Below are positions 8,977 through 19,012 of a stretch of 64,000 nucleotides of DNA, in pieces. The first letter of the stretch is position 1; each line of letters starts with the position of its first letter. Both the position numbers and the translations under genes were made by a program. Source of the DNA: Phyllobacteriaceae bacterium (lineage in GTDB: Bacteria > Pseudomonadota > Alphaproteobacteria > Rhizobiales > Rhizobiaceae); contig JADJTR010000012.1 in assembly GCA_016711085.1 (NCBI GenBank), positions 62,001 to 126,000 on the forward strand. The letters are read 5' to 3'. The notes beneath the pieces were generated by a model. It worked only from the letters and a program-made list of their open reading frames with translations, did no database searches and had not been told where the DNA came from.

Positions 8977-9979
8977 CGTTCTGGCGCTGACGATCGGCGA
9001 TCCCGCCGGAATCGGCGTCGACGTCGCGCTCGTTGCCTGGGATCGACATCTGGAGGAAAGCGTTCCGGCGTTCGCTCTTTTCGGCGATCCGGCAATGATC
9101 GCCTCGCGCGCAAGGCGGCTTGGCGTTTCCGTTCCAATCGAGGAAACATCTCTGGCCGAGGCGTCGGGCGTCTTTCGGCGGGCCTTGCCCGTCATTCCCC
9201 TCACGGCGCGCTTGACCGACAGACCGGGCGTACCCGACATCGCCGACGCCTCCGGCATCATCGAGGCGATTGACCGCGCTGTCGCCGCCACGCTTTCGGG
9301 CGAAGCCGCGGCGGTGGTCACCTGCCCGATCGCCAAGAAGCCGCTTTACGACGCCGGTTTTCGATTTCCCGGCCACACCGAATATCTGGCCCATCTGGCC
9401 CAACAGGCGAGCGGACGCCCTGTCCGTCCGGTGATGATGCTGGCGGGGCCGGAACTGCGCGCCGTGCCGGCGACAATCCATATTCCGCTCTCCGCCGTGC
9501 CGGGGCTCTTGAGCGAGGATCTCATCATCGAGACGGCGCGCATCATGGCTCATGATCTGTCCAGGCGTTTCGGCATCGCGCGACCGCGCATCGCGGTGGC
9601 CGGCCTCAATCCGCATGCCGGAGAAGGCGGCGCGCTCGGCAAGGAGGACGACGCCATCATCCGCCCGGCCATCGAAAGACTGGTCGCGGAGGGCATCGGC
9701 GCGTTCGGTCCCCTGCCCGCCGATACATTGTTCCATGCCCGCGCCCGCGCGACCTACGACGCCGCGCTTTGCATGTATCACGATCAGGCGCTGATCCCGG
9801 CCAAGGCGCTGGCTTTCGACGAGACGGTCAACGTCACGCTCGGCCTGCCCTTCATCCGCACCTCGCCCGATCATGGCACGGCGTTCGACATCGCCGGCAA
9901 AGGCATCGCCCGCCCCGACAGCCTGATCGCCGCGCTGCGTCTCGCCGCCGAACTCGCCGCCAACGAGGCCGGCGCGTGA
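8948..9979 (+). CDS. pdxA: 4-hydroxythreonine-4-phosphate dehydrogenase
   Basis: A 343-residue PdxA enzyme, which oxidises 4-phosphohydroxy-L-threonine in the de novo pyridoxal phosphate pathway. Diagnostic stretches are LALTIGDPAGIG at the N-terminus, TCPIAKKPL, GHTEYLA (metal-binding histidine), MYHDQALIPAKAL and RTSPDHGTAFDIAG. The start is uncertain. GTG 8948 lies within the surA-like gene; a GAGGA near 8965 could serve a start further downstream, but no ATG, GTG or TTG is well placed. The stop overlaps the rsmA start. The surA-pdxA-rsmA order is conserved in proteobacteria. Confidence 0.92.
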   Translation: MPKPISRNADVLALTIGDPAGIGVDVALVAWDRHLEESVPAFALFGDPAMIASRARRLGVSVPIEETSLAEASGVFRRALPVIPLTARLTDRPGVPDIADASGIIEAIDRAVAATLSGEAAAVVTCPIAKKPLYDAGFRFPGHTEYLAHLAQQASGRPVRPVMMLAGPELRAVPATIHIPLSAVPGLLSEDLIIETARIMAHDLSRRFGIARPRIAVAGLNPHAGEGGALGKEDDAIIRPAIERLVAEGIGAFGPLPADTLFHARARATYDAALCMYHDQALIPAKALAFDETVNVTLGLPFIRTSPDHGTAFDIAGKGIARPDSLIAALRLAAELAANEAGA

Positions 9980-10800
9980 GCGACGGCTTGCCGCCGTTGC
10001 GCGAAGTGGTGGCGCGCCACGGCATCGCGGCGAAAAAGGCGCTCGGCCAGAATTTCCTGTTCGATCTCAATCTGACAGCCAAGGTGGCGCGGGCGGCCGA
10101 CGATCTCGCCGGCGTCACGGTCATCGAGGTCGGCCCCGGTCCCGGCGGGTTGACGCGGGCTCTGCTCGCGGCCGGCGCCGAGCGGGTGATCGCCATCGAG
10201 CGCGACGAGCGCTGCCTCGCGGCGCTGGAAGAAATCGCAGCGCACTGGCCGAACCGTCTGGACATCGTCGCCGGCGATGCGCTGAAGACCGACTTTTCCG
10301 CGCTTTCGGCCAGAAGGCGGACGAAAATCGTCGCCAACCTGCCCTACAATATCGGCACCGAACTGCTGATCGGCTGGCTGACCGGGCCGTGGCCGCCTTT
10401 TTACGAAAACCTGACGCTGATGTTCCAGCGCGAGGTGGCCGAGCGCATCGTCGCCGGCCCCGGCGACGACGCCTATGGCCGGCTCGGCGTGCTCGCCGGC
10501 TGGCGCACGCAGGCGCGCATCGTCTTCGACATTTCGCCGCAAGCCTTCTCGCCGCCGCCGAAAGTGTGGTCGTCCGTGGTGTCGATCACGCCGCGCGCCG
10601 AGCCGCTGCCCTGCGACGCTGTCGCAAGCTGCAACGAGTGACCCAGGCGGCCTTCGGCCAGCGCCGCAAGATGCTGCGGCCAAAGCCTCAAGGCGCTCGG
10701 CGGCGAGGCGCTGCTCGTTCGCATCGGCATCGATCCGACGCGGCGCGCCGAAACGCTATCGGTGGCGGAATTCGTCAGCCTCGCCAACGCCTTGGCGTAG
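9976..10800 (+). CDS. rsmA: 16S rRNA (adenine-1518/1519-N6) dimethyltransferase RsmA, two compensating frameshifts
   Basis: RsmA/KsgA dimethylates two adjacent adenosines near the 3' end of 16S rRNA. Visible motifs are KKALGQNFLFDLN, VIEVGPGPGGLTRALL and the catalytic NLPYNIGTELL. The frame is lost at about 10622-10626: homology continues one frame over as RVTQAAFGQRRKMLR. It returns to the original frame near 10680 (SLKALGGEALLVRIGIDPTR), ending in LANALA at 10800. Start to final stop is 275 codons, the normal family length. One missing and one extra base 55 bases apart look like sequencing errors, not decay. The start GTG overlaps the pdxA stop. Confidence 0.85.
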
Positions 10801-11457
10801 TCACCCGATCTTCTCGGCGAGCAATCCTTCGACAAATCCGAACAGGCCGTGGCGCCGATCGCGGCGCAGGCGCTCGGCCAGCACGATGGCCTTGACCTCG
10901 GAAAAGGCGCGATCGAGATCGTCGTTGACGATGACATAATCGTACTTTCGCCATTGCTCGATTTCGAGTCGGGCATTGCCGAGCCGCGTGGCGATGATTG
11001 CATCGGAATCCTCGGCCCGCCGCTTCAGCCGCGATTTGAGTTCCGCCATCGATGGCGGCAGAATGAAGATCGACACGACATCGCCGCGCATCCGCTCTTT
11101 CAATTGGTCGGCCCCTTGCCAATCGATGTCGAACAGCATGTCGCGACCTTCGCCGAGCGCGGCTTCGGCCGGCTCGCGCGGCGTGCCGTAGAGATTGCCA
11201 TGGACTTCGGCCCATTCGATCAGCGCATCGGAATCGCGCCGGATTTCGAACTCGCGTTTCGACACGAAATGGTAGTGCACGCCTTCGATTTCGGAAGCGC
11301 GGCGCGGCCGGGTCGTGACGCTCACGGACAATTCGAACAGATTGTCATCGTTGAGAAGGTCGCGTGAAATGGTCGACTTGCCGGCCCCCGAGGGCGAGGA
11401 CAGCACCAGCATCAGGCCACGGCGGGCGATCGGATCGGTGGGGCGCGGTTTCGCCAT
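10801..11457 (-). CDS. gmk: Guanylate kinase
   Basis: A 218-residue enzyme converting GMP to GDP with ATP. The P-loop SSPSGAGKST is near residue 20. TTRPRR, GVHYHFVS and the GMP-binding stretch follow, with FDIDWQGADQLK and ILPPSMAELKSRLKRR further on. The start ATG at 11457 has GGAG six bases upstream, inside the yicC stop region; a GTG at 11463 is the alternative. It converges directly with rsmA, with no intergenic space. Confidence 0.95.
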   Translation of the reverse strand: MAKPRPTDPIARRGLMLVLSSPSGAGKSTISRDLLNDDNLFELSVSVTTRPRRASEIEGVHYHFVSKREFEIRRDSDALIEWAEVHGNLYGTPREPAEAALGEGRDMLFDIDWQGADQLKERMRGDVVSIFILPPSMAELKSRLKRRAEDSDAIIATRLGNARLEIEQWRKYDYVIVNDDLDRAFSEVKAIVLAERLRRDRRHGLFGFVEGLLAEKIG

Positions 11458-11459
11458 GG

Positions 11460-12347
11460 TCACTCCAGATTCTGCACCTGCTCGCGGAACTGATCGACGA
11501 CCGCTTTAAGCGCGAGGCCGATACCGGTCACCGACGCAGCATTCGATTTCGAGCACAAGGTGTTGGATTCGCGGATGAATTCCTGCGAGAGAAAATCGAG
11601 TTTGCGCCCCGCCGGACCGCCCTTGGCGATCAGGTCGCGGGCCGACGTGATATGGGCCTTGAGACGGTCGATCTCTTCGCGCACATCGGCCTTGACGGCG
11701 AGGAAAGCCGCCTCGGCGTGAAGGCGCGCTTCGTCGAGGCCGGAAGCGGCGTCCATCAACAGGCGCACCTGTTCGGCCAGGCGGGCGCGGATCACGTCGG
11801 GATCGCGCGACCGGTCGGCTTCCGCCTCCAATGTCAATTTCTCGATTTCGCCGACATGGCCGAGCAACACCGGGGCCAACACCCGGCCTTCGTCGGCGCG
11901 GGCCGATGCGAGCGCATCGAGCGCGCGGGCGAGCGCATTCAGGATCGCCACATCGGCGGCGGCGCGCTCTTCCTCGGATTCTTCCGCTTCCGCCGGTTCG
12001 AGAACGCCGCGCAACGCCAGCAGGCCGTCGACCGAAGGCGCGGCGAGGCCGTATTGGGCCGAAAGCCGGCCGGCCAGCCCGGCAATGTCGCGCAACAGCG
12101 CTTCATTGACGACAGGTGTCGAGGCGGAAACCGGCTTGGCCTGGTTCAGCGTCGCCTGGATATTGCCGCGCGCAAAGCGCTTCTGGATTTCCTGGCGAAC
12201 AACGGTTTCGAGCCGTTCGAGCCCTGGCGGCAGGCGCAAGCGGATTTCCATGCCCTTGCCATTGACCGACCGCAGTTCCCAGACAATTCCACCTGCCGGC
12301 GTCATGCCTTCCGCGCGGGCGAAGCCCGTCATCGACGATACGCTCAT
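11460..12347 (-). CDS. yicC: YicC family endoribonuclease
   Basis: A 295-residue YicC/YloC family protein. The N-terminus MSVSSMTGFARAEG and the C-terminal stretch GRKLDFLSQEFIRESNTLCS are hallmarks of the family. YicC has been described as an endoribonuclease acting on RNA. It lies between mltG and gmk with only a few bases on each side, the usual rhizobial arrangement. The start at 12347 gives family length; the upstream in-frame residues are mltG sequence in the wrong frame. Confidence 0.9.
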   Translation of the reverse strand: MSVSSMTGFARAEGMTPAGGIVWELRSVNGKGMEIRLRLPPGLERLETVVRQEIQKRFARGNIQATLNQAKPVSASTPVVNEALLRDIAGLAGRLSAQYGLAAPSVDGLLALRGVLEPAEAEESEEERAAADVAILNALARALDALASARADEGRVLAPVLLGHVGEIEKLTLEAEADRSRDPDVIRARLAEQVRLLMDAASGLDEARLHAEAAFLAVKADVREEIDRLKAHITSARDLIAKGGPAGRKLDFLSQEFIRESNTLCSKSNAASVTGIGLALKAVVDQFREQVQNLE

Positions 12348-12369
12348 TGGCCCCCCGGCGACGACGCGC

Positions 12370-13532
12370 CTACTGGTTGGTCGAACCCGACCCGTTGGCC
12401 GGCGCGCCGGCTTTTTCTTCGGCGCGCTGCTTTTCGATGGCGCGCCATTTTTCCACATTGGCGTTGTGTTCTTCGAGAGTCGAGGCGAAGGCATGCCCCC
12501 CGGTTCCGTCGGCGACGAAGTAGAGATCCTCGGTCTGCGCCGGGTTGGCGACCGCTTCCAGCGCCGCCTTGCCCGGATTGGCGATCGGCGTCGGCGGCAG
12601 GCCGGGGATGACATAAGTGTTGTAAGGCGTCTCCTTGGCGATGTCCGACTGGTAGATCGGCCGATCCGCCGGTTTGCCGGCGCCGCCGAAAAGGCCATAG
12701 ATGATGGTCGGATCGGACTGGAGCTTCATGCCCTTTTTCAGCCGGTTGACGAAAACGGAAGCAACATGAGGCCTTTCGGTGGCGATTCCGGTTTCCTTTT
12801 CGACGATGGACGCAAGCGTGACGAATTCGTTGATGTCCTTGACCGGCAGGTCGGCGGCTCGGGTCGCCCAGATTTTTTCCACCAGCGCCGTTTGATCGGC
12901 GGCCATCTTGTCGAGAATGCCGGCGCGGGTCATGCCACGGGCAAAGAGGATGGTGTCGGCGACCAGCGAGCCTTCGGCCGGAGGCGTTGCCGGCAGGTCG
13001 CCGGCCAGCACCGGATCGGCGCCGATTTTCGCGAGCGCCTGCGCGACCGTCCAGCCTTCCGGAATCGTCATCGAATACATGATCGATTTGCCGCTGGCCA
13101 GGACGTCCATGATGGCGCGCATGGTTGAGCCGGCCTTGATGGCGTATTCTCCGGCCTTGAGTTTGCCGTCCTTGCCGGCGGCGCGAACGCCGAGTTCGAA
13201 AATGCGGCCATTGGAAACGAGCCCGCGATCCTGAAGATCGAATGAAATGGCGTTGAGGCTGGTATTGGCTTTGACCTCGAATGTCGTATCGGCCGGATTC
13301 GAGCCGGGTTTTTCGAATTCGCCCTTGCCATACCAGACCAGTCCGGCGCCGACGACGACGGCGATAATCACCAACGTCATCATGAAGTTGAGGAAGACGA
13401 CGATCTGGCTGCGGGACGTGCGCGACCTGCGGCGGACGCCGGCGCCGGCGATTTCACTGCCGGCTGGACCGGTGCGGCATTCGGCTGGGCCTGAACTGGC
13501 GCCGCGGCGATCGTTGCAGTTTCGTCGGTCAT
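12370..13532 (-). CDS. mltG: Endolytic murein transglycosylase MltG, probable frameshift near N-terminus
   Basis: MltG cleaves nascent glycan strands at the inner membrane. After a membrane segment (FLNFMMTLVIIAVVVGAGLVW), the YceG domain carries the catalytic glutamate in LASIVEKETG, then SDPTIIYGL and NTYVIPGLPPTPIANPG. The main frame is open up to an ATG at 13560, but its first 40 residues are cysteine/arginine-rich and implausible. The next frame from ATG 13532 instead reads MTDETATIAAAPVQAQPNAA, an Ala/Pro tail typical of rhizobial MltG. I infer one missing base around 13420-13440. The C-terminus is low-complexity (NGSGSTNQ). Confidence 0.88.
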
Positions 13533-13617
13533 ACCCAATGCGTCCCTGGATGCGTTTCATGGTCAGGCGATGTGGCCCGAATACCCATCAATCTGGCCGA
13601 AATCGCGGCGCGCCGCC

Positions 13618-14878
13618 TCAGGCGTGGCGCCGGAAGATGAGTGTCGCGTTGGTGCCGCCAAAGCCGAAGGAATTCGACATGGCGACATCGACGCGGCGCG
13701 CGCGCGCCTTGCGCGGCACCAGATCGATGGCGGTTTCGCGCTCCGGATCGTCGAGATTGATCGTCGGCGGCGCGATATTGTCGCGTATCGCCAACAACGA
13801 GAAGATCGCCTCGGCGGCGCCCGCCGCGCCCAGCATGTGGCCGATGGCCGATTTGGTCGAGGACATGGAGATCTTCGACGCCGCGTCGCCGACCAGCCGT
13901 TCGACCGCGCCGAGCTCGATCGTGTCGGCCATGGTCGATGTGCCATGGGCGTTGATGTAATCGAGATCGGCGGGCGCAAGGCCGGCGCGTTTCAGCGCCG
14001 CGCCCATGCAGCGGAAGGCGCCGTCGCCGTCTTCCGAAGGCGCGGTGATGTGATAGGCGTCGCCCGACATGCCGTAACCGACCACTTCGGCGTAAATTTT
14101 GGCGCCGCGCGCCTTGGCGTGTTCGAGCTCCTCCAGCACGACGACGCCGGCGCCCTCGCCCATGACGAAGCCGTCACGGTCGCGGTCATAAGGGCGCGAG
14201 GCCTTGGTCGGATCATCGTTGCGCTTGGTCGACAGCGCGCGGCTGGCGGAAAATCCGGCGATCGACAGACGGGTGATCGGCGATTCGGCGCCGCCGGCGA
14301 CCATCACGTCGGCGTCGCCGAACATGATCAGGCGGGATGCGTCGCCGATGGCGTGCGCGCCGGTCGAACAGGCGGTGACCACCGCGTGATTCGGCCCTTT
14401 CAGGCCATGGCGAATCGACACCTGACCCGAAACCAGGTTGATGATGTTGCCCGGAATGAAGAACGGCGTGATCCGGCGCGGGCCCCTTTTCCTCCAGGAT
14501 CAGGGTCTGTTCGGAGATGCCTTCAATGCCTCCGATGCCCGAACCGATCATGACGCCCGTGGCGCAACGGTCGGCTTCGGTTTGCGGAACCCAGCCGGAA
14601 TCTTTCAACGCCTCATCTGCGGCAATGATGCCGTACATGATGAAATCGCCGATCTTGCGCTGTTCCTTCGGCTCGAGGAACCGATCGGGATTGAGCGTTC
14701 CATCCGATCCGTCGCCGCGCGGCGTGATGCAGGCGATCTTGCACGCCAGATCGTCGACGCGAAATTTGTCGATCACCCTGGCGGCTGAAACGCCGGCAAG
14801 AAGTTTGGTCCAAGCGAATTCGGCCCCGACGCCATAGGGCGAAACGAGACCGACGCCGGTTACGACTACACGCCTCAC
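13618..14878 (-). CDS. fabF: Beta-ketoacyl-ACP synthase II, frameshifted
   Basis: FabF condenses malonyl-ACP with acyl-ACP in fatty-acid elongation. The N-terminus is RRVVVTGVGLVSPYG; the catalytic triad is in TACSTG (Cys), NAHGTST (His) and KSAIGHMLGAAG (Lys/His). The frame breaks near 14475-14482: EQTLILEEKGP is followed in the wrong frame, while GNIIN and IRHGLKGPNHAVVTACS continue one frame over. Removing one C from a GGGGCCC run restores the gene. The enzyme is normally indispensable or nearly so, so a sequence error is likely. It is downstream of acpP. Confidence 0.9.
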
Positions 14879-14932
14879 GCGGTTTCCTCCCGATGCGGAC
14901 GGTTTTCCGCCCGCATCATCCGGTGAAGCGGA

Positions 14933-15169
14933 TCAGGCCTTGGCCTTGTCGATGAACTTGACGGCGTCGCCGACCGTCAGGATGGTCTCGGCGGCGTCAT
15001 CGGGGATTTCGACGGAGAATTCCTCCTCGAACGCCATGACCAGTTCGACCGTGTCGAGCGAATCCGCGCCGAGATCGTCGATGAAGCTGGAGGCTTCGGA
15101 AACCTTTTCGGCATCGACGCCAAGATGCTCGACAACGATCTTCTTTACGCGTTCGGCGGTGTCGCTCAT
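14933..15169 (-). CDS. acpP: Acyl carrier protein
   Basis: A 78-residue acidic carrier protein. The serine that receives the 4'-phosphopantetheine arm is Ser37 in GADSLDTVELVMAFEEEF, exactly the expected place. It carries growing acyl chains between FabD, FabG and FabF, all encoded alongside. It is separated from fabG by about 150 bases, which probably hold its own promoter, as is common for this highly expressed gene. Confidence 0.97.
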   Translation of the reverse strand: MSDTAERVKKIVVEHLGVDAEKVSEASSFIDDLGADSLDTVELVMAFEEEFSVEIPDDAAETILTVGDAVKFIDKAKA

Positions 15170-15316
15170 GTCTGACCCCTCTTGAAGGTACCGTTGATCT
15201 GGAAAACCGTTATCCGCATCCCTTCGGGCTGGCTGTAAACGGTCGTTCGGGCGGCGATTATCACGAAATATTGCGTGCGTCCAAGCGCTAATTCGCCTTT
15301 TCCCGTCGCACGCCGC

Positions 15317-16054
15317 TCAGACCATAGCCATGCCGCCATTGACGTGAAGGGTCTGGCCGGTGACGTAGGACGCCTCGGCCGAGGCGAGGAACAGCACGGC
15401 GGCGGCGATCTCGGCGCCGGAACCCATGCGTTTCATCGGAATCGCCCCCATGATCGCCTCGCGCTGCTTGTCGTTCAGCTTGTCGGTCATCGCCGATTCG
15501 ATGAAGCCCGGCGCGACGCAATTGACCGTGATGGCCCGGCTGGCGATTTCCTGGGCCAGCGATTTGGAAAAGCCGATCATGCCGGCTTTCGAGGCGCAGT
15601 AATTGGCCTGCCCCGGATTGCCGGTGACGCCGACGACGGACGTGATGTTGACGATGCGGCCCCAGCGGCGGCGCATCATCGGATGGGTGAGTTCGCGCGT
15701 CAGGATGAAGGCGGCGGTCAGATTGACCTCCAGCACGGCGTCCCAGTCGGCGTCGGACATGCGCACGAACAGGCCGTCCTTGGTGATGCCGGCATTGTTG
15801 ACGAGGATGTCGACGCCGCCGAGATCGGCTTCGGCCTTGGCGGCCAGGGCCTTGACTTCGGCGCGATCCGACAGGTTGGCGGGAAAGGCGTGGGCGCGTT
15901 CGCCGAGCCCGGCGGCCAGCGCCTCGAGCTTGTCAACGCGCGTCCCATGCAGGCCGACGGTTGCGCCGGCGGCGTGCAGCGACCGCGCCACCGCTTCGCC
16001 GATGCCGCCCGAAGCGCCGGTGACCAGCGCTTTCTTCCCTGAAAGATCGAACAT
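15317..16054 (-). CDS. fabG: 3-oxoacyl-ACP reductase
   Basis: A 245-residue SDR enzyme that reduces beta-ketoacyl-ACP with NADPH. It has the TGASGGIG nucleotide-binding motif, NNAG, catalytic serine in NITSVVG, and YCASKAG with the tyrosine/lysine pair, ending VTGQTLHVNGGMAMV. ATG 16054 was chosen because AAGGA lies eight bases upstream; the ATG at 16063 has no such site. It is 23 bases after fabD. Confidence 0.95.
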   Translation of the reverse strand: MFDLSGKKALVTGASGGIGEAVARSLHAAGATVGLHGTRVDKLEALAAGLGERAHAFPANLSDRAEVKALAAKAEADLGGVDILVNNAGITKDGLFVRMSDADWDAVLEVNLTAAFILTRELTHPMMRRRWGRIVNITSVVGVTGNPGQANYCASKAGMIGFSKSLAQEIASRAITVNCVAPGFIESAMTDKLNDKQREAIMGAIPMKRMGSGAEIAAAVLFLASAEASYVTGQTLHVNGGMAMV

Positions 16055-16077
16055 CGGACGCATCCTTCCCTTGTTTT

Positions 16078-17016
16078 TCAGGCGAGCGCGGCAAGAGCCG
16101 ATTCAACATCCGCCGCGGTTCCGACATTGGTGGTCGCGACATCCCTGGCGATGCGGCGGGCGAGACCCGACAGAACCTTGCCGGAGCCGATTTCGCAAAG
16201 CCCGGTCACGCCGTTGGCGGCGAACCACTCCACCGTCTCGCGCCAGCGCACGCGGCCGGTGACCTGCTCGACCAGGCGGCGGGCGATCTCGTCCGGATCG
16301 GTGACTGGCGTAACCGTGACATTGGCGACGACCGGAACGGCCGGCGCCTTTTTCGACCTTCGCCAGGCTTCGGCCATGGCGTCGGCGGCCGGTTGCATCA
16401 GGGCGGAATGGAACGGCGCGGATACCTGCAGCATCAACGCCCGCTTGGCGCCACGCGCGGTGCAGCCGCCAGCGGCGCGTTCGACCGCCGCTTTCGCGCC
16501 GGAAATGACCAATTGACCGCCGCCATTGTCGTTGGCGATCTGGCACACCTCGCCTTGCGCGCCTTCAGCGCAGGCGGCCTCGACCGCGTCCTGCTCCAGA
16601 CCGATGATCGCCGCCATGGCGCCGGCGCCGACGGGCACGGCCCGCTGCATGGCGTCGCCGCGAATGCGCAGCAGCCGCGCCGTATCGGCAAGCGAAAAGA
16701 CGCCGGCCGCGCACAGCGCCGAGTATTCGCCGAGCGAATGGCCGGCGACGAACGAGACCTTGTCCTTCAGCGAAAAGCCGCGCGCCTCCAGCGCCCGCAG
16801 CGCCGCCATCGACACCGCCATCAGCGCCGGCTGGGCGTTCGACGTGAGCGTCAACGTCTCCTCAGGGCCTTCCCAGATGATTTGGGAGAGCTTCTGGCCG
16901 AGCGCCTCGTCGACCTCGTCGAAAATGGCGCGGGCTTCGGGAAACGCCTCGGCCAGATCCTTGCCCATGCCGACGGCCTGGCTGCCCTGCCCCGGAAACG
17001 TGAATGCGATCGCCAT
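16078..17016 (-). CDS. fabD: Malonyl-CoA-ACP transacylase
   Basis: A 312-residue transacylase loading malonate onto ACP. Motifs are FTFPGQGSQAVGMG at the N-terminus, the nucleophile serine in AGHSLGEYSA, and the catalytic histidine in SAPFHSALM. It is the first gene of the minus-strand fabD-fabG-acpP-fabF run and is divergent from ilvD. The start MAIAF at 17016 gives normal length. Confidence 0.95.
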   Translation of the reverse strand: MAIAFTFPGQGSQAVGMGKDLAEAFPEARAIFDEVDEALGQKLSQIIWEGPEETLTLTSNAQPALMAVSMAALRALEARGFSLKDKVSFVAGHSLGEYSALCAAGVFSLADTARLLRIRGDAMQRAVPVGAGAMAAIIGLEQDAVEAACAEGAQGEVCQIANDNGGGQLVISGAKAAVERAAGGCTARGAKRALMLQVSAPFHSALMQPAADAMAEAWRRSKKAPAVPVVANVTVTPVTDPDEIARRLVEQVTGRVRWRETVEWFAANGVTGLCEIGSGKVLSGLARRIARDVATTNVGTAADVESALAALA

Positions 17017-17172
17017 GAAACATGCCCTGTTGCGGCCGATTTCGGCCGTTAGACTTTTCCAGTCCGGCCGAGTCAAGGCCGCGCCGCCGCCTGCTCGCGC
17101 CGAATTGCGCTTTGCAGGCTGCGTTCGGCGCTATAATCAGGCGCTTTCGAGACCAACCGACAGGACGCGACG

Positions 17173-19008
17173 ATGCCCGCTTACCGTTCCCGCACCTCCA
17201 CCCATGGCCGCAACATGGCCGGCGCGCGCGGCCTGTGGCGCGCCACCGGCATGACCGATGGCGATTTCGGCAAGCCGATCATCGCGGTGGTCAACTCGTT
17301 CACGCAATTCGTGCCCGGCCATGTGCATCTCAAAGACCTCGGCCAGTTGGTCGCCCGCGAGATCGAAAAGGCCGGCGGCGTCGCCAAGGAATTCAACACC
17401 ATCGCGGTCGACGACGGCATCGCCATGGGCCATGACGGGATGCTCTATTCGCTGCCCAGCCGCGAGCTGATCGCCGATTCGGTCGAATACATGGTCAACG
17501 CCCACTGCGCCGACGCCATGGTGTGCATCTCCAATTGCGACAAGATCACCCCCGGCATGCTGATGGCGGCGCTGCGCCTCGACATTCCGTCGATCTTCGT
17601 CTCCGGCGGGCCGATGGAGGCCGGCAAGGCGATGCTGCACGGCAAGACCCACGCGCTCGACCTCGTCGACGCCATGGTGGCGGCGGCCGACGACAAGGTC
17701 TCCGACGAGGATGTCAAGATCATCGAGCGTTCGGCCTGCCCGACCTGCGGATCGTGCTCCGGCATGTTCACGGCCAACTCCATGAACTGCCTGTCCGAGG
17801 CTCTCGGCCTGTCTCTGCCCGGCAACGGCTCGACGCTCGCCACCCATGCCGACCGCGAGCGGCTGTTCCGCGAAGCCGGACGACGCATCGTCGACGTGAC
17901 GAAGCGCTTCTACGAAAAGGACGAGAAAACCCTGGCGCCGCGCCTCATCGCCTCGAAAGGCGCTTTCGAGAACGCCATGGCGCTCGATATCGCCATGGGC
18001 GGCTCGACCAACACGGTGCTGCACATTCTCGCCGCCGCGCACGAGGCCGGCATCGACTTCACCATGGAGGACATTGACCGGCTGTCGCGCAAGGTTCCGG
18101 TGCTGTGCAAGGTCGCGCCGGCGAAGGCCAACGTGCACATGGAGGATGTTCACCGCGCCGGCGGCATCTTCGCCATCCTCGGCGAACTCGACCGCGCCGG
18201 CCTCATCAACCGCGACCAGCCGACGGTGCACGCCGCCACGCTCGGCGAGGCGATCGAACTCTGGGACGTGACGCGCACCGCCGATCCGGCGGTCCTCGAT
18301 TTCTTCCGCGCCGCGCCGGGCGGCGTGCCGACGCAAGTGGCGTTCTCGCAATCGCGCCGCTTCGACGATCTCGATCTCGACCGCGAAAAAGGCGTCATCC
18401 GTTCGGCCAAAACGCCGTTCTCCACCGATGGCGGGCTCGCCGTGCTGACCGGCAATCTGGCGCTCGACGGCTGCGTGGTGAAAACGGCGGGCGTGGACGA
18501 GTCGATCCTCAAATTCTCCGGCCCGGCGAAAGTGTTCGAAAGCCAGGACGCGGCGGTTCAGGGCATTCTCGGCGGCGCGGTCGTCGCCGGCGACGTGGTG
18601 GTGATCCGCTATGAGGGTCCGCGCGGCGGTCCGGGCATGCAGGAAATGCTCTATCCGACCTCGTATCTGAAATCGAAGGGCCTCGGCAAAGCCTGCGCGC
18701 TGATCACCGACGGGCGCTTCTCCGGCGGCACGTCCGGCCTCTCCATCGGCCATGTCTCGCCGGAGGCGGAGGAAGGCGGAATGATCGGGCTGGTGCGCGA
18801 CGGCGACCAGATCGACATCGACATCCCGAACCGGACCATCAGCCTCGCGGTCGGCGACAACGTGCTGGCGGAACGGCGCGGCGAGCAGGAAAAACTCGGC
18901 TGGAAGCCGGCGACGCCGCGCAAGCGGGCTGTCTCCACGGCGCTGAAGGCCTATGCGGCGTTCGCCACCAGCGCGGCGAAAGGGGCGGTTCGGCAATTGC
19001 CGGAGTAG
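17173..19008 (+). CDS. ilvD: Dihydroxy-acid dehydratase
   Basis: A 611-residue iron-sulfur enzyme that dehydrates 2,3-dihydroxy acids to the 2-keto acid precursors of isoleucine and valine. Cluster ligands are visible in SNCDKITPGM and CPTCGSCSGMFTANSMNC. The substrate loop is DGRFSGGTSGLSIGHVSPEA. A TATAAT sequence at 17132 may be its -10 box. Its last 71 bases recur in degraded form at 20666-20744. It converges with the LuxR-type gene (4 bases). The pathway connects with cimA at 43-44 kb, which supplies the isoleucine precursor. Confidence 0.96.
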   Translation: MPAYRSRTSTHGRNMAGARGLWRATGMTDGDFGKPIIAVVNSFTQFVPGHVHLKDLGQLVAREIEKAGGVAKEFNTIAVDDGIAMGHDGMLYSLPSRELIADSVEYMVNAHCADAMVCISNCDKITPGMLMAALRLDIPSIFVSGGPMEAGKAMLHGKTHALDLVDAMVAAADDKVSDEDVKIIERSACPTCGSCSGMFTANSMNCLSEALGLSLPGNGSTLATHADRERLFREAGRRIVDVTKRFYEKDEKTLAPRLIASKGAFENAMALDIAMGGSTNTVLHILAAAHEAGIDFTMEDIDRLSRKVPVLCKVAPAKANVHMEDVHRAGGIFAILGELDRAGLINRDQPTVHAATLGEAIELWDVTRTADPAVLDFFRAAPGGVPTQVAFSQSRRFDDLDLDREKGVIRSAKTPFSTDGGLAVLTGNLALDGCVVKTAGVDESILKFSGPAKVFESQDAAVQGILGGAVVAGDVVVIRYEGPRGGPGMQEMLYPTSYLKSKGLGKACALITDGRFSGGTSGLSIGHVSPEAEEGGMIGLVRDGDQIDIDIPNRTISLAVGDNVLAERRGEQEKLGWKPATPRKRAVSTALKAYAAFATSAAKGAVRQLPE

Positions 19009-19012
19009 CAGC

